Source of the DNA: Bacillus benzoevorans
Lineage (GTDB): Bacteria > Bacillota > Bacilli > Bacillales > Cytobacillaceae
DNA: 64,000 nucleotides
Reading direction: 5' to 3'
Assembly: GCF_014207535.1 (NCBI RefSeq)
Contig: NZ_JACHGK010000004.1
Span: forward strand, 124,001-188,000
Under the pieces are notes generated by a model. It saw nothing but the letters and a program-made list of their open reading frames with translations. It was not told the origin of the DNA and searched no databases. A program made the position numbers and the translations under genes. Position 1 is the first letter of the stretch; every line of letters starts with the position of its first letter. Positions 1 to 8,443 of this stretch are shown here, one piece after another.

Positions 1-61
1 ACTGGTTTGGCATGAGAATTTCGCCTAAACAAGTTAAATTTCGCATTAGCCTATTGCTACT

Positions 62-1225
62 TTAATCCAAATGGCTAAGCTGGCTCTTGATATACCTGCT
101 TCTTGCCTGAATAAAATCAATAATGATATCCGGTTCCTTTTCAAAAAGTTCTATTCTGTCCTTAACGTATTGGTCCCTCGCTACATATGGACGAATCAAG
201 TGATACATCGTTTCGATTTTCGGTCTGAGAAACTCTGCCGTATACTGATTCGCCAAGATCTCCAGAAGCAGCTCCTTGTATCTCCTGCGAAAGGACGGGA
301 CTGCCAAAAGCCTGGCTGTTAAAGTATTAAAGCCTTCAATCCGTACATAATCCTCGGGCATATCCTTTCCATTGACATCCCTGCCCCATGTGGCATCATA
401 ATCCCATGGTATGATTTCGAAAAGCCCTGTTTGATCACTGCGGTATAAAGCATAGTTATGCACAAACCCATCATAATTTTGTGTCAGAACAACACCTGAC
501 AGCCAGCGAAGGTACTGTTCAACGTTAAGGTATTGAATGATTTCCTTTTCAAACTCAAGTTTCGAAATGGTGTTGATTTTAATAATCAAATCCTGCAAAT
601 AAAAGTCCGCTTCTTCACTTCCGCATTTTTTTTCATAACCAAATTCCAGCGACTGCTTTACTCCCTTATCCAAGTCACTCATTAAAGAAAAATTAGCATC
701 GCCATCGACCGCATAAAATATAGCCCCTTTAGCCAAATTGCGCTTCGCTAAAAAGTATTCATCTACCGATTCCAATTCAAGATAAAGGCCTTCATTTTTC
801 CCATTTATTTTTAGAAAAATAAAGCGGGACTCCGGCGACAGGCAGCCAATTTCAGAAAAAAAGTCTAATGATAATTTATTTCTGATATGAGAAATGTCTT
901 TAAACTCAGCATTGAGGTGAACTTCCTTTGCCCTGAGGTACGTTTTCGGCTTGTAGAAGATAATATGGTAGGATTTTTTCTCGAAGCCGCGAATATGTGA
1001 TCCGCGGTAGGCGAAGTCAATATCAAGTTTTTTCTTGTTTATTTTTAAAACGGCTGGAAGCGGATCATCAATCCAAATATCCTTTCGCAGTTCCATGACA
1101 TCCTGCGGATGAATATACAGCTGATATTCAGGGACTGTCTTTCCAGAGGTCATATTTGTCATCCTTTCTCTCGAGGCCATTCCGGTTGCCTTGTCATATG
1201 ATTCAGATTCAGGCTGAAAATACAT
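62..1225 (-). CDS. cotH: CotH-type spore coat protein kinase
   Basis: 387 aa, the usual CotH length. CotH proteins are atypical, Mg-dependent kinases that phosphorylate coat proteins such as CotG and CotB on serines inside the mother cell during spore coat assembly. Family marks seen here are the GLYLELESVDEYFLAKR stretch (about residues 146-162) and the acidic catalytic motif PWDYDATWG (about residues 273-281), where the Asp residues bind metal. The ATG at 1225 is preceded by AGGAGG about 16 nt upstream, which is a long spacing. It is divergent from the serine/arginine-rich cotG gene 246 bp away, which is the classic kinase-substrate pairing. In B. subtilis cotH is transcribed from a promoter beyond cotG, antisense to it; I could not identify that promoter here. 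Confidence 0.93.
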   Translation of the reverse strand: MYFQPESESYDKATGMASRERMTNMTSGKTVPEYQLYIHPQDVMELRKDIWIDDPLPAVLKINKKKLDIDFAYRGSHIRGFEKKSYHIIFYKPKTYLRAKEVHLNAEFKDISHIRNKLSLDFFSEIGCLSPESRFIFLKINGKNEGLYLELESVDEYFLAKRNLAKGAIFYAVDGDANFSLMSDLDKGVKQSLEFGYEKKCGSEEADFYLQDLIIKINTISKLEFEKEIIQYLNVEQYLRWLSGVVLTQNYDGFVHNYALYRSDQTGLFEIIPWDYDATWGRDVNGKDMPEDYVRIEGFNTLTARLLAVPSFRRRYKELLLEILANQYTAEFLRPKIETMYHLIRPYVARDQYVKDRIELFEKEPDIIIDFIQARSRYIKSQLSHLD

Positions 1226-1471
1226 TGAACGGCAATGATCCCAGCCTCCTAAAAGAAATAGCTTGCTAGTTTAATCCTATGAAGTATCTGTAGCAATGAC
1301 ACTATAAGATACTCGTCTATTTTTAATAAATTACGCGTTTGTCTCATGCAAGAAGAGGACAATATACGTACTTTAAGGTAAGAGGAGAAAATGTAAGATA
1401 GATATATTTGTCTTATAGGGATAATCAATGTGTTTCCATTTCTCCTATATAAAAATAAGGAGGTTAATTTT

Positions 1472-2440
1472 ATGGGTTTTTTCTCCAATCATGATATTCA
1501 GGAGGCCGTAGAAACCGCTAGACATCATCGACTAGACGATTTTCTTTTTCAAAATCCATTTGGCAAAAGGCGTTCCAAACGTCGAGAGGCGGTACAGGAA
1601 GAAATGTGTGTTGAGAGGAAGCAACATGAACCTGTTCAAGAAGAGCATGCTCAATGTGAACCTGTTCTCGCAGCGGTAGAGAATGAACGTGATACATGCC
1701 GAAGCAGGGATCGCCATAGAACCCGCGGTACGCGCAGAAGTTCTCGCCGTTCTTGCAGAAGTTCACGCCGCTCCGGCAGAAGCACTCACGGTACGCGCAG
1801 AAGTTCTCGCCGCTCTTGCAGAAGTTCACGCCGCTCTGGTAGAAGTTCACGCCGTTCTTGCAGAAGTTCTCGCCGCTCTGGTAGAAGTTCACGCCGTTCT
1901 TGCAGAAGTTCTCGCCGCTCTGGTAGAAGTTCACGCCGCTCTGGTAGAAGTTCTCGCCGTTCTTGCAGAAGTTCACGCCGCTCTGGTAGAAGTTCACGCC
2001 GCTCTTGCAGAAGTTCACGCCGTTCTTGCAGAAGTTCACGCCGCTCTGGTAGAAGTTCTCGCCGCTCTGGCAGAAGTTCCCGCCGTTCTTGCAGAAGTTC
2101 ACGCCGCTCCGGAAGAAGTTCACGCCGTTCTTGCAGAAGTTCTCGCCGCTCTGGTAGAAGTTCCCGCCGCTCCGGAAGAAGTTCACGCCGTTCTTGCAGA
2201 AGTTCACGCCGCTCTGGTAGAAGTTCCCGCCGCTCTGGAAGAAGTTCTCGCAGAAGCAGCGGCGGTCCTCGCTCCCGCCGGCGCCGACGCCGTCGTTCTC
2301 GTTCACGCTGCTCACGCTGTTCACGCAGCTCATGCCGATGCCGATGCCGTTCCAGACAAGAAGCGCAACACTTTCATTATAATAGCCGCTATTGGAAAGA
2401 TGGAAATATGTATAAATTAAGAATGACAAATAGAGACTAG
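1472..2440 (+). CDS. cotG: CotG-like Ser/Arg-repeat spore coat protein
   Basis: 322 aa from the ATG at 1472, which has AAGGAGG 9 nt upstream; an in-frame ATG at 1430 lacks a ribosome-binding site. After a roughly 85-residue acidic/basic N-terminus, a long block of about 24 heptads (SSRRSCR or SSRRSGR) fills the middle. A short Gly/Arg/Cys-rich tail and a tyrosine/asparagine-containing C-terminus follow. CotG proteins are coat structural proteins whose serine-rich repeats are phosphorylated by CotH; here cotH is the divergent neighbour. The alternating Cys and Gly at heptad position 6 suggests disulfide cross-linking (inference). The sequence shares composition and context with B. subtilis CotG rather than its exact repeat, so the name is by role. 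Confidence 0.85.
   Translation: MGFFSNHDIQEAVETARHHRLDDFLFQNPFGKRRSKRREAVQEEMCVERKQHEPVQEEHAQCEPVLAAVENERDTCRSRDRHRTRGTRRSSRRSCRSSRRSGRSTHGTRRSSRRSCRSSRRSGRSSRRSCRSSRRSGRSSRRSCRSSRRSGRSSRRSGRSSRRSCRSSRRSGRSSRRSCRSSRRSCRSSRRSGRSSRRSGRSSRRSCRSSRRSGRSSRRSCRSSRRSGRSSRRSGRSSRRSCRSSRRSGRSSRRSGRSSRRSSGGPRSRRRRRRRSRSRCSRCSRSSCRCRCRSRQEAQHFHYNSRYWKDGNMYKLRMTNRD
1737..2258 (+). repeat. 21-bp tandem repeat array inside cotG
   Basis: The DNA is built from 21-bp units resembling AGAAGTTCACGCCGCTCTGG plus one base, repeated about 24 times with few changes. Most variation is TCACGC versus TCTCGC, and CTCTGGT versus TTCTTGC, which switches Gly to Cys. Because the unit is a multiple of three and free of stops, the array is open in three frames. 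Likely to vary in copy number between strains by slippage or recombination. Confidence 0.9.
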
Positions 2441-2492
2441 TATCAAATTCGCTTTAGAAAAGAAAGACTTTTACTGAATGAAGTTCAATACG

Positions 2493-2523
2493 AAAGGTGA
2501 TATCCGCGGATACCACCTTTTTT
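2493..2523 (+). terminator. Terminator after cotG
   Basis: Hairpin AAAGGTG-TATCCGCGGATA-CACCTTT followed by a T run, about 50 bp downstream of the cotG stop codon. The stem also reads in the other direction, so it may work on both strands. Confidence 0.8.
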
Positions 2524-2564
2524 CAAATAGAGCTATATTTCGTTCCATATGGTTTCAACAAAAA

Positions 2565-2592
2565 TAAAAACCACCATAAAAGAGAATGGCGG
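2565..2592 (-). terminator. Terminator after the CarD-like gene
   Basis: On the minus strand CCGCCAT and ATGGTGG form a 7-bp stem followed by TTTTTA, just past the stop codon of the CarD-family gene. Confidence 0.75.
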
Positions 2593-2599
2593 ATACTTT

Positions 2600-3073
2600 T
2601 CAGCTTGATCTTTTTAATAAGTCAGCTGCCTGGTTTTCAGAAATATTATTAATCATGCTAATCTCACTTATGATGTTTCTTTGCGCCTGATGCAGCATTT
2701 GTTTCTCACTTGCGTTCAGACTCTTTTCCTTATTTTGGTACATAAGGTCCCGGACAACTTCTGCAGAGTCACTCATTTTTCCGGTTTTCAATTTTTCTAA
2801 ATTAAGCCTATACCTTTCTTTCCACGGCAAGGAACTATTTGGTTCTATATGATGAAAATCGAATAAAATATGATTCATTGTATCTCTATCTACTACCGAA
2901 CGAACACCCAGCTGATCCATTTTTGCCAGTGGAATCATAACATCCATATGACTAATCGGAATGGTAATCACACAATATGACTGCTTTTCACCTTGAATTT
3001 CCTTATCTTCAATTGCTTTTATCATACCAGCCCCATGCATTGGATAAAAAACTTTGTCACCTATCTGAAACAA
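2600..3073 (-). CDS. CarD/CdnL family transcriptional regulator (YdeB-like)
   Basis: 157 aa from a TTG at 3073. The upstream in-frame ATG at 3088 is itself part of the ribosome-binding site ATGGAGGTG, and starting at TTG gives the family N-terminus MFQIGDKVFYPMHGAG. CarD_CdnL_TRCF domain at the N-terminus (about residues 1-60) that binds the RNA polymerase beta subunit, then an alpha-helical C-terminal DNA-binding part. CarD-type proteins stabilise open promoter complexes. It is a single gene with its own terminator and sits convergent with cotG. Best match by eye is B. subtilis YdeB, a little-studied member of the family. Confidence 0.85.
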   Translation of the reverse strand: MFQIGDKVFYPMHGAGMIKAIEDKEIQGEKQSYCVITIPISHMDVMIPLAKMDQLGVRSVVDRDTMNHILFDFHHIEPNSSLPWKERYRLNLEKLKTGKMSDSAEVVRDLMYQNKEKSLNASEKQMLHQAQRNIISEISMINNISENQAADLLKRSS

Positions 3074-3294
3074 ACAATTCACCTCCATAAGCTTACAATT
3101 TCATCATATCACTATTTTCTATTAAATTCAAATTTTTAATTTTACCATACACATTATTTCGGGTCAAACATTTTCTATCTCCTTTTTACACTTTTTTATT
3201 AGTTAAAAAAAAAGCTGCGCGGGCAAGTATTTATTAGAATAATCATATTGTTATCGCAAATAAAAATTTTGATAATTTTCCCAAGGCAAAACAA

Positions 3295-3323
3295 TTGAAT
3301 TTTCACACTTTCCTTGTTATAAT
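3295..3323 (+). promoter_or_regulatory. SigA promoter for the IDEAL-domain gene
   Basis: TTGAAT, 17 nt, TATAAT, ending about 28 bp before the ATG at 3352. Confidence 0.75.
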
Positions 3324-3351
3324 CGAAAAAAGGTTAAGGAGTTGATTTCCG

Positions 3352-3549
3352 ATGAAGAGAAATTTTCTTAATGCACCTCAAGACCCTGAAGTAGAAAACA
3401 CTAATTTACAAATTGCTGAAATGGTTTTGGACAAAGCACTTCGTGATTTCCAAAAAGCTCAATTATTAAAGGAAATCGACTTCTCACTGCGCGACAGAAA
3501 TAAAGAAAAATTTATGGCGCTAACAGAAAAACTAAAACAAATTTCTTAA
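3352..3549 (+). CDS. IDEAL domain-containing small protein
   Basis: 65 aa. The C-terminal half (IDFSLRDRNKEKFMALTEKL, about residues 43-62) is the IDEAL domain, a roughly 37-residue helical motif named for its residues and found at the C-terminus of several Bacillus proteins such as YpiB. Its biochemical role is unknown. No signal peptide or membrane segment is seen. It has its own promoter (TTGAAT-17-TATAAT), AAGGAG about 10 nt before the ATG, and a strong terminator, so it is a monocistronic gene. Confidence 0.8.
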   Translation: MKRNFLNAPQDPEVENTNLQIAEMVLDKALRDFQKAQLLKEIDFSLRDRNKEKFMALTEKLKQIS

Positions 3550-3588
3550 TTGATGATAGCTATTATAAAACGTATTTTTTATAGAACT

Positions 3589-3621
3589 AAAACCCGATTT
3601 CCACTGTGAAATCGGGTTTTC
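3589..3621 (+). terminator. Terminator after the IDEAL-domain gene
   Basis: AAAACCCGATTTC-CACT-GTGAAATCGGGTTTT forms a perfect stem followed by a T-rich tail. Confidence 0.85.
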
Positions 3622-3749
3622 TTTGCTTGCGTTTCATTTTCTCTGCTAGGTCGCATCCTGTTTCGGCAAAAGAAAAAAATTTATTTTTAAGAGCTTAGAA
3701 AGCATAATAATTCACCTTTTAACAAAACATGTAGATGGAGGTGAAATTT

Positions 3750-4154
3750 ATGAAGAAATTATTATATGGTCTATTATGTTTTGCCTTTCTGGGCTTCCTG
3801 TCAGCCTGCGGCGGTGGCAATGACAAGGCTGAACAAGACACAGGCACGACAGAAAACAATCAGGCAAATGATCAAGCAGGTGATGAGGGCACCGCAGATG
3901 GGCAGGCTGCCGATGAGACAACCCCTGCTGCTGATACCGGTGAAGCTGAATCTAAATTTCAGCAAAGCTGTTCAGCGTGTCATGGTGCGGATTTAGTCAG
4001 TGGAACTGCTCCTGATTTGAATGCAATTGGTTCAAAATACTCCAAAGAGGAAATTTTAGGGATCATTGAAAATGGCGGGGCCACTATGCCTGCCGGACTT
4101 CTAAAGGGAGCAGATGCAGAAGCTGTTGCAGCTTGGCTTGCTGAGAAAAAATAA
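3750..4154 (+). CDS. Lipoprotein cytochrome c-551-like (CccB family)
   Basis: 134 aa from the ATG at 3750; an upstream in-frame ATG at 3735 is part of the ATGGAGGTG ribosome-binding site. A lipobox (FLSAC, Cys about residue 20) predicts membrane anchoring outside the cell. A low-complexity linker rich in Asp, Glu, Gln, Thr and Ala follows, then a small class I cytochrome c domain with heme-binding CSACH and a downstream MPAG Met axial ligand. It would carry electrons at the outer face of the membrane to a terminal oxidase. A paralogue, the syntenic cccB, lies at 61128-61469, so this window has two. The linker here is longer than in that copy. Confidence 0.88.
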   Translation: MKKLLYGLLCFAFLGFLSACGGGNDKAEQDTGTTENNQANDQAGDEGTADGQAADETTPAADTGEAESKFQQSCSACHGADLVSGTAPDLNAIGSKYSKEEILGIIENGGATMPAGLLKGADAEAVAAWLAEKK

Positions 4155-4156
4155 GA

Positions 4157-4184
4157 AAAGAGGAGCAGAACTGCTCTTCTTTTC
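4157..4184 (+). terminator. Terminator after the cytochrome c gene
   Basis: AAGAGGAGCAG-AA-CTGCTCTTCTT stem followed by TTCTT immediately after the stop codon. Confidence 0.75.
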
Positions 4185-4254
4185 TTACCGTAAAAACCGA
4201 AGACCGATAGACCCCCTTTTGAAAGGCGTGTTTTGGTTAGAGGGAGGGCGTCTT

Positions 4255-4355
4255 GGATTCGGATAGCTTTAGGTTTTCGTGGTGAGGTTGTCTGAATGTA
4301 CCTGGGATTCGGACAGCTTTTCCGGTTCTCCGGCTGAGGTTGTCCGAACGGACCC
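4255..4355. repeat. Two tandem ~50-bp imperfect palindromic units
   Basis: Two diverged copies (about 4255-4302 and 4304-4355) each begin with TTCGGAYA, followed by GCTTT, and end with GAGGTTGTCYGAA. Each unit is a hairpin with TTCGGACA/TGTCCGAA arms. They look like intergenic palindromic repeats; no coding capacity is seen. Confidence 0.65.
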
Positions 4356-4768
4356 TCCTTTTAAACAGCTTTTCAGCTAACTCAACCCGGCCAGTCAAAA
4401 TCGGAGCCAATTTACGCAGTATTTTAGCAAAAAATGCTGTCGAAATAATGGTTATGAAAATGATTTAATATTATGTAAAACCGCCTTATAATAAGTAATA
4501 GGCGGACAGCGCGTGTGGCTGTCATGGTAATCGGCGTAGGTGGGGCCGCTGCCAAGAAATTGTAAAAACGCTTTCAGGTATCACTAAAATTTATCCATAA
4601 TTATGGTATAGATGAACGATATAGAACAACTGCCATACATAGTGCATAAGGGGGGCTTAGCGATTAGAGGCTAAGCTTTTTTTATTTATATTAGTTTGGA
4701 ACGGGAAATACACCCCGGAAGAGCTTGAAAGAAAAATTGCTTTTGAAAATGAGTTTGTTAATCTTAAA
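4356..4768 (+). other. Intergenic region with coding remnants and an orphan terminator
   Basis: No intact gene is seen. A 28-codon stretch without a start codon (about 4484-4563) ends in a hydrophobic VAVMVIGVGGAAAKKL tail. A 20-codon reading frame starts at the ATG at 4610. A strong terminator (GCTTAG-N10-CTAAGC then T7, 4655-4682) shows that something is transcribed here on the plus strand. A fragment ending YTPEELERKIAFENEFVNLK (stop about 4771) reads like the C-terminus of a lost protein. It sits just beyond the 3' end of ssrA, a frequent integration site. Confidence 0.45.
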
Positions 4769-4803
4769 TAAAAACAGACTCACCACTATTGGCAAGTCTG
4801 TTC
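4769..4803 (-). terminator. Terminator of ssrA
   Basis: On the minus strand ACAGACT and AGTCTGT pair around a 14-nt loop and are followed by TTTTTATTT, about 33 nt past the tmRNA 3' end. Confidence 0.8.
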
Positions 4804-4835
4804 GTATGTGTATTTACCACTACCAGGTTATGTAG

Positions 4836-5187
4836 TGGAGACGGTGGGAATCGAACCCACGTCCAAGAATATCGGCACTTAAGCTTCTACGAGTGTAGTC
4901 GATATATTCGCGATTCGCTGCACCATATGCCTATCGACGGGCGTCCGGGCAGCTAGTCTGGTTATTCTCTTCCTTTTTCCTCAGACGGTGGAATCCGGCG
5001 TAGCCTACTAAATTTGAGTCCGCTACCCTACCACATAGGCGATGGAGGGGCGAACAGCTGTGCTAATTAGGCAGCAGCTAAAGTTGTGTTTGTTTTGCCA
5101 GTTATAGGCTTTGACGTTTTAACGAGGCCGATCCCCTCGACTCGCAACCTAAGCTCGAACTACCCCTGTCGAATCCGTAGCGTCCCC
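4836..5187 (-). ncRNA. ssrA: Transfer-messenger RNA (tmRNA)
   Basis: About 352 nt. The 5' end GGGGACG (at 5187) pairs with the 3' CGTCTCC (4837-4843), and the T-arm GTGGGTTCGATTCCCAC is visible. CCA is not encoded; the 3' flank reads CTA. tmRNA with SmpB rescues ribosomes stalled on broken mRNA and tags the nascent peptide for ClpXP. The tag reading frame (5099 down to the TAA at 5067-5069) gives GKTNTTLAAA after the tRNA-borne alanine, shorter than the B. subtilis tag (recalled as GKTN plus ten residues). It is followed by its own terminator, and smpB and rnr lie upstream. Confidence 0.95.
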
Positions 5188-5306
5188 ATATAGAAAATCG
5201 ATGATGAACTGAATCACCTATTCGATTCGCGGCAATGCCGCTGACGTTAGGATGCTCGAAGGAATCGAGCGAAGATTATCATCAGCAATCCCTGCTGACA
5301 TTTATT

Positions 5307-5334
5307 ATTATAGCATAAAACTAGCGAAGATCAA
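5307..5334 (-). promoter_or_regulatory. SigA promoter of ssrA
   Basis: TTGATC (5329-5334), 16 nt, TATAAT (5307-5312) on the minus strand. The start point would be near 5300, giving a precursor with about 110 nt of 5' leader. That leader contains two or three short hairpins and must be trimmed by RNase P. Confidence 0.7.
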
Positions 5335-5370
5335 TTGTTAACAGTTGGATATGCTGCCAACTAGAATAGC

Positions 5371-5838
5371 TTACATCTTTTGTCTGTCGCGGAAGGCACG
5401 TTCAATATCCCGTTTCGCTTCTTTTTGCTTTAAATCCTCACGCTTATCGTATTTCTTTTTACCCTTTGCAAGACCGATTAAGATTTTCGCATAACCGTTT
5501 TTCAAATAGATCTTTAATGGGACAATTGAGTAGCCAATTTCTTTCGTTTCGCCGATCAGCTTATTGATTTGCTTCCGATGCAGCAGCAGCTTTCTTGTCC
5601 GCTCCGGATCATGATTGTAGCGGTTGCCCTGCTCGTATGGACTGATATGCATTCCAATCAGAAATACTTCCCCATTGAGGATCTTCGCATAGGAATCCTT
5701 TAAATTAACTCTGCCGGCACGCAGCGCTTTAATTTCCGTCCCTTGCAGGACAATCCCTGCTTCATAGGTTTCTTCAATAAAATAGTCATGATAAGCCTTT
5801 TTATTTTGTGTAATCGTTTTACCTTCACCTTTTGGCAT
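5371..5838 (-). CDS. smpB: SsrA-binding protein SmpB
   Basis: 155 aa, the normal length. SmpB binds the tRNA-like domain of tmRNA and places it in the stalled ribosome. Visible family features are the N-terminal NKKAYHDYFIEETYEAGIVL, the GTEIKALRAGRVNLKDSYAK core (OB-fold), and the conserved basic tail GKKKYDKREDLKQKEAKRDI, which enters the mRNA channel. It lies directly upstream of ssrA and downstream of rnr; RNase R degrades the defective mRNAs released in the same process, so the three form one functional group. Confidence 0.97.
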   Translation of the reverse strand: MPKGEGKTITQNKKAYHDYFIEETYEAGIVLQGTEIKALRAGRVNLKDSYAKILNGEVFLIGMHISPYEQGNRYNHDPERTRKLLLHRKQINKLIGETKEIGYSIVPLKIYLKNGYAKILIGLAKGKKKYDKREDLKQKEAKRDIERAFRDRQKM

Positions 5839-5938
5839 AGAGCTTCCCCACTTTCTACTGCTCTATATTTTAGCAAAAATTAGGACTGTATACAATGATA
5901 AGGACAAGCACAGGATAGTCCCGTGCTTGTTCGTTAGA

Positions 5939-6064
5939 TCAAATTTGCGCCCGATTTTTTTCACGCTTCAAAGCTCCACATCCTGTCGCGCTAAGCCCGA
6001 TTGACTTTTCTAAGAACTAAAGTTCTAAGAAAAGCCTTATGGCTTCACCTGACTAGGACGTCCT
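5939..6064. repeat. Dispersed modular repeat, copy A (partial)
   Basis: Starts TCAAATTTGCGCCCG and shares about 120 bp with copy B (17984-18210), including the hairpin CTTTTCTAAGAA-CTAAAG-TTCTAAGAAAAG and the GGACGTCC end. It lacks the 14-bp GCGCCTTGGCGTA palindrome arm present in the other copies. It ends at the rnr stop codon (TAG, 6063-6065), overlapping two of its bases. Confidence 0.8.
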
Positions 6065-8414
6065 AACGTTTTTTGCTTTTCCTTTTTGCTTTAGGAGCAT
6101 TTTCATAGAATTTTTTGTTTCTGTTTTTCTTTTTCCCATTTTTGCTTCTGTCACCGGTTTTATTGCGATTTCGTCCGCCTTCACCGCGATCGCCTTTGCC
6201 CTTGCGCGGCTTGCGTTCGGAACTGCCGGTTTTAATCACTTTCGTTCCTTCATTTGGATCGCGTCTGCGTGTGTTCTTCATGCCGACGATTTCAAAATCA
6301 ATCGAGCGTTCATCCTTATCTACCTTAATCACGCGGACCGTGATTTCATCCCCAATGCGGAAGACATGTCCGGTACGTTCGCCAATCATGGCATAATGTC
6401 TTTCGTCATAGCGGTAATAGTCGTCAGTCATATAACTGACATGAACAAGTCCTTCAATCGTATTCGGCAGTTCAATAAACATCCCGAAATTGGTAACAGA
6501 ACTGATGATGCCATCAAATTCTTCCCCGATTTTATCCTCCATATATTCCGCTTTCTTCAGCTCATCTGTTTCCCTTTCAGCGTCAACGGAGCGCCGTTCC
6601 ATTTTCGAGGAATGGTCCGCAATCCCCGGAAGCTTGGCATCCCATTTCTCTCTTGTGGTCTGATCCATTTTTCCTTCGATTAAATACGTTCTGATGAGGC
6701 GGTGAACGATTAAATCGGGATAACGGCGGATCGGCGAGGTGAAATGAGTGTAATACTCAGTTGCTAATCCAAAGTGTCCGAGGTTATCCGGTTCGTATTT
6801 GGCTTGCTGCATCGAACGAAGCATAACAGTTGAAATAACCATTTCCTCCGGTTTGCCCTGCACCTCTTCGATAATCTCTTGAAGCGCACGCGGATGAACG
6901 GAATTGGCTGTTCCCTTTACGATATAGCCAAAGTTTGTGATAAATTCAAAGAAACGGCGCAGTTTGTCTTCCTTCGGTTCATCATGAATCCGATAGATAA
7001 ACGGCACTTCAAGCCAGCTGAAATGCTCAGCAATCGTTTCATTCGCGGCTAGCATGAATTCCTCAATTAATTTTTCTCCGACGGAACGTTCCCTTAAGAC
7101 AACATCTGCCGGTTTCCCTTCTTCATCGACCAGAACCTTCGCTTCTTTAAAATCGAAGTCAATCGCTCCGCGGTGCATCCTTTTGTCGCGAAGAATCTGT
7201 GCCAACTCTTCCATGAGCTGAAACATTGGAACAAGCGGCTCATAACGCTTGATTAATTCCTCATCTTTTTCGGTTAAAATTTTATTCACATCAGAATAGG
7301 TCATTCTTTCCGTTGTTTTAATGACACTTTGGAAAATATCATGGTTAACCACGACACCATCGGAATCGATCTCCATTTCACACGATAGCGTTAAGCGGTC
7401 TACTTTTGGATTTAAGGAACAGATTCCATTAGAAAGGCGGTGCGGTATCATTGGAATAACCCGATCGACTAAATATATACTTGTGCCGCGGTCGGCTGCC
7501 TCCAAATCAATCGGAGTTCCTTCACGGACATAATAGCTCACGTCGGCAATATGTACCCCGAGTTTATAATTCCCATTGTTCAGTTTCGTGACGGTAACCG
7601 CATCATCCAAATCCTTCGCATCGGCACCGTCAATGGTGACAATCACTTCGTTGCGCAGATCGCGGCGGTTTTGAATTTCACTCTCGTCAATCGAGTCAGG
7701 GGTATCAACGGCCTGCTGTAATACTTCTTCAGGAAATTCCTGCGGCAGCCCATGTTTATGAATGACTGAAAGGATGTCTACACCAGGGTCATTTTTGTGC
7801 CCAAGAATTTGCACAACTTCACCCTCTGCACTCATTCTCCCTTCTGGATAAACCGTCAGCTTAACAACCACTTTATGGCCTTCTACAGCTCCATGGGAAG
7901 CGGCTTTTGGAATGAAGATGTCCCCGGCAAATTTTTTATCATCCGGAATGACAAAGCCAAAGTTTTTGCTTTCTGTATAAGTCCCGACAATTTGCTGGGC
8001 TCCCCGCTCAAGGATTCGGACAATCGTTCCTTCTCGTCTCTGACCGGAACCTTGCGCAGAAACACGGGCAAGAACAATATCACCGTGCATCGCATTATTT
8101 TTTTCATGCGGAGGAATGAAAATGTCGTCCATCCCCGGTTCCTCCGGAATGACAAAAGCAAACCCCTTTGCATGTCCGGTCAGCTTTCCCTTTACAAGAT
8201 TCATTTTTTCCGGCAAACCATAACGGTTGCTTCGTGTCCGGACAACCAGTCCCTTTTCCTCCATTTGTACGAGGGCTTTGACAAAGTCTTTAAACTCAGC
8301 AGAATCTGTGACTTCTAAAGCTGTTTCTAATTCCTGCACGGTTAGTGGCTTATATGCCTCATCTTTCATGTAATGCAAGAGTCGTTCTATATAATCTTTT
8401 ATTTTTTCTTCCAT
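6063..8414 (-). CDS. rnr: Ribonuclease R
   Basis: 783 aa from the ATG at 8414, preceded by AAAGGAGAG. RNase R is a processive 3'-5' exoribonuclease that unwinds structured RNA and acts in mRNA decay, rRNA quality control and clearance of mRNA released by trans-translation. Domains in order are an N-terminal winged helix, two cold-shock OB domains (around residues 75-230), the RNB catalytic domain (around 255-590, with DGADAKDLDDAV carrying the metal-binding Asp residues), an S1 domain (around 630-710) and a long Lys/Arg/Gly-rich tail. It starts 30 bp after est and is followed by smpB and ssrA. Confidence 0.97.
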   Translation of the reverse strand: MEEKIKDYIERLLHYMKDEAYKPLTVQELETALEVTDSAEFKDFVKALVQMEEKGLVVRTRSNRYGLPEKMNLVKGKLTGHAKGFAFVIPEEPGMDDIFIPPHEKNNAMHGDIVLARVSAQGSGQRREGTIVRILERGAQQIVGTYTESKNFGFVIPDDKKFAGDIFIPKAASHGAVEGHKVVVKLTVYPEGRMSAEGEVVQILGHKNDPGVDILSVIHKHGLPQEFPEEVLQQAVDTPDSIDESEIQNRRDLRNEVIVTIDGADAKDLDDAVTVTKLNNGNYKLGVHIADVSYYVREGTPIDLEAADRGTSIYLVDRVIPMIPHRLSNGICSLNPKVDRLTLSCEMEIDSDGVVVNHDIFQSVIKTTERMTYSDVNKILTEKDEELIKRYEPLVPMFQLMEELAQILRDKRMHRGAIDFDFKEAKVLVDEEGKPADVVLRERSVGEKLIEEFMLAANETIAEHFSWLEVPFIYRIHDEPKEDKLRRFFEFITNFGYIVKGTANSVHPRALQEIIEEVQGKPEEMVISTVMLRSMQQAKYEPDNLGHFGLATEYYTHFTSPIRRYPDLIVHRLIRTYLIEGKMDQTTREKWDAKLPGIADHSSKMERRSVDAERETDELKKAEYMEDKIGEEFDGIISSVTNFGMFIELPNTIEGLVHVSYMTDDYYRYDERHYAMIGERTGHVFRIGDEITVRVIKVDKDERSIDFEIVGMKNTRRRDPNEGTKVIKTGSSERKPRKGKGDRGEGGRNRNKTGDRSKNGKKKNRNKKFYENAPKAKRKSKKR

Positions 8415-8443
8415 GTAAATCTCTCCTTTAGAGATTTTTCTCT

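Noticed and set aside
1249..1488. 79-codon minus-strand frame between cotH and cotG
   Set aside because: Overlaps the cotG start and ribosome-binding site, with no own ribosome-binding site.
1737..2258. CRISPR-like periodic repeats
   Set aside because: The 21-bp units are contiguous with no unique spacers and encode protein.
1683..2420. 245-codon Ala/Val/Glu repeat frame overlapping cotG
   Set aside because: Also forced by the repeat; starts inside cotG without a ribosome-binding site.
1518..2429. 303-codon open frame antisense to cotG
   Set aside because: Shadow of the 21-bp repeat, no ribosome-binding site at its start, repetitive Asn/Phe/Gly product; kept only as an observation.
4561..4576. 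Catabolite-response-element-like TGTAAAAACGCTTTCA
   Set aside because: Two bases longer than the cre consensus and not at a promoter of a recognised gene.
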